Source: UBA1450 sp964452355 (GTDB lineage Bacteria; Patescibacteriota; Microgenomatia; UBA1406; GWC2-37-13). From it: a stretch of 64,000 bases of DNA. Of this stretch, positions 63,335 to 64,000 are shown piece by piece (position 1 is the stretch's first letter; the number at the start of each line of letters is the position of its first letter). Location: the NCBI GenBank assembly GCA_964452355.1, contig CAYVKV010000008.1, positions 1 through 64,000 of the forward strand. Reading direction: 5' to 3'. Made by a program: the position numbers and the translations under genes. The notes below the pieces were generated by a model. That model had not been told where the DNA came from. It saw only the letters and a program-made list of their open reading frames with translations, and ran no database searches.

Positions 63335-64000
63335 ATGAATAAAGTACTGGGCAAATTGAACTCAATTAAAAAGAAAATAACTCTTAAATGGATCGTTGTT
63401 TTTCTCCTTGTTATTGGTGCTGCGATTTTCGTATATCAACGGTTTTTTCTGAAAGTAGAAAAAGCATTGGCTACGTACACGGTAAAACGAGAAACACTTC
63501 AAGAAACCCTAGCGGTGACCGGTGAGATAGATGCTTCTGAAAAAGTTTCATTGCATTTTCAAACAGGAGGGCGCTTGTCATGGGTTGGAATAAAAGAGGG
63601 GGATGTGGTAAAAAAATATGCAGGGATTGCATCGCTCGATACTCGTCAGCTCCAAAAAACGCTTCAAAAATATCTCAATACATACTCCAAAGAACGGAGT
63701 GATTTTGAACAGTCGACAACCGATAATGATGAACTTGCAATCGCCCTTTCAACGGATATTCGCGATCGGGCAAAGCGAACGCTTGAAAATGCGCAGTTTG
63801 ACCTTGACAATACTGTCATCGATGTTGAGCTTCAGGCAATCGCAAAAGAATATTCATTCCTTTACACTCCAATTGGTGGCATTGTCACGCGAGTTGATGC
63901 TGCCGAACCGGGGACAAATGTCTCAGTCACCGATACGTATCAAGTTATCAATCCAGAATCAATTTATTTCTCTGTTTCAGTAGATCAGACTGAAGTGGTC
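63335..64000 (+). CDS. HlyD/RND-type periplasmic adaptor (truncated by window end)
   Basis: 222 codons are visible before the window ends, with no stop. A basic N-terminus (MNKVLGKLNSIKKK) precedes one membrane helix (about 19-38), then KRETLQETLAVTGEID, typical of the adaptor (MacA/HlyD) barrel start, FQTGGRLSWVGIKEGDVVKKYAGIAS for the lipoyl-like half, and a helical hairpin (about 105-165), then TPIGGIVTRVDAAEPGTNV, the returning lipoyl strand. Such adaptors pair with ABC or RND exporters; the partner is outside this window. In a monoderm-like CPR cell it would act at the cell surface. A TGA-TACAAT box lies 6 nt before the ATG. Confidence 0.85.
   Translation, partial: MNKVLGKLNSIKKKITLKWIVVFLLVIGAAIFVYQRFFLKVEKALATYTVKRETLQETLAVTGEIDASEKVSLHFQTGGRLSWVGIKEGDVVKKYAGIASLDTRQLQKTLQKYLNTYSKERSDFEQSTTDNDELAIALSTDIRDRAKRTLENAQFDLDNTVIDVELQAIAKEYSFLYTPIGGIVTRVDAAEPGTNVSVTDTYQVINPESIYFSVSVDQTEVV

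Overview
The window looks like the chromosome of a Candidate Phyla Radiation (Patescibacteria) bacterium, most likely Microgenomates. This is inferred from AT-rich coding, very short intergenic gaps, Pro-Thr (TPTPTP) linkers in secreted proteins, many polytopic GT-C glycosyltransferases and a divergent but complete information-processing core. No database search was possible. The standard bacterial code is used: a release factor 2 gene is present and TGA serves as a stop.

Layout. 1-3.4 kb: small envelope and hypothetical genes (two-TM protein, LysM protein, DUF5661, RecD-like helicase) and a hairpin-rich non-coding stretch at 626-1074. 3.4-7.8 kb: a secreted Pro/Thr-linker protein, two HhH-GPD DNA glycosylases (MutY-like and Nth) and a phosphoesterase. 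7.8-18.0 kb, minus strand: rpoB-rpoC-rpsL-rpsG-fusA behind a near-consensus promoter. 18.0-25.5 kb, minus strand: an envelope block (YtxH/DUF948-like proteins, a nucleotidylyltransferase, CAP, VanZ, lamin-tail proteins, a coiled-coil M23 peptidase, ftsX, ftsE). 25.5-31.9 kb: prfB, a PilM-like/LytR_C protein, and divergent dnaG-rpoD-CPBP protease. 31.9-63.3 kb: a surface-glycan island with about sixteen GT-C-type membrane proteins, five GT2 and one GT4 enzymes, a methyltransferase and a Wzx-like flippase. 63.3 kb to the end: the start of an HlyD/RND-type adaptor.

How the genes fit together. FtsEX followed by the M23 protein suggests the usual FtsEX-activated peptidoglycan hydrolase module, but the M23 domain appears circularly permuted. 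In the glycan island one ALG5/DPM1-like synthase (59977-60726) can supply a polyprenyl-phosphate sugar, the GT-C proteins are candidate users of such donors outside the membrane, cytosolic GT2/GT4 enzymes would build lipid-linked chains, and the flippase would export them.

Gene expression. Many first-in-operon genes have a TATAAT-like box ending only 6-7 nt before the ATG and no Shine-Dalgarno sequence. This implies leaderless mRNAs and in several cases decides the start codon. Two divergent pairs are so compact that their promoters overlap or lie inside each other's coding sequence. I see no tRNA, rRNA, CRISPR array, intact insertion sequence or prophage.
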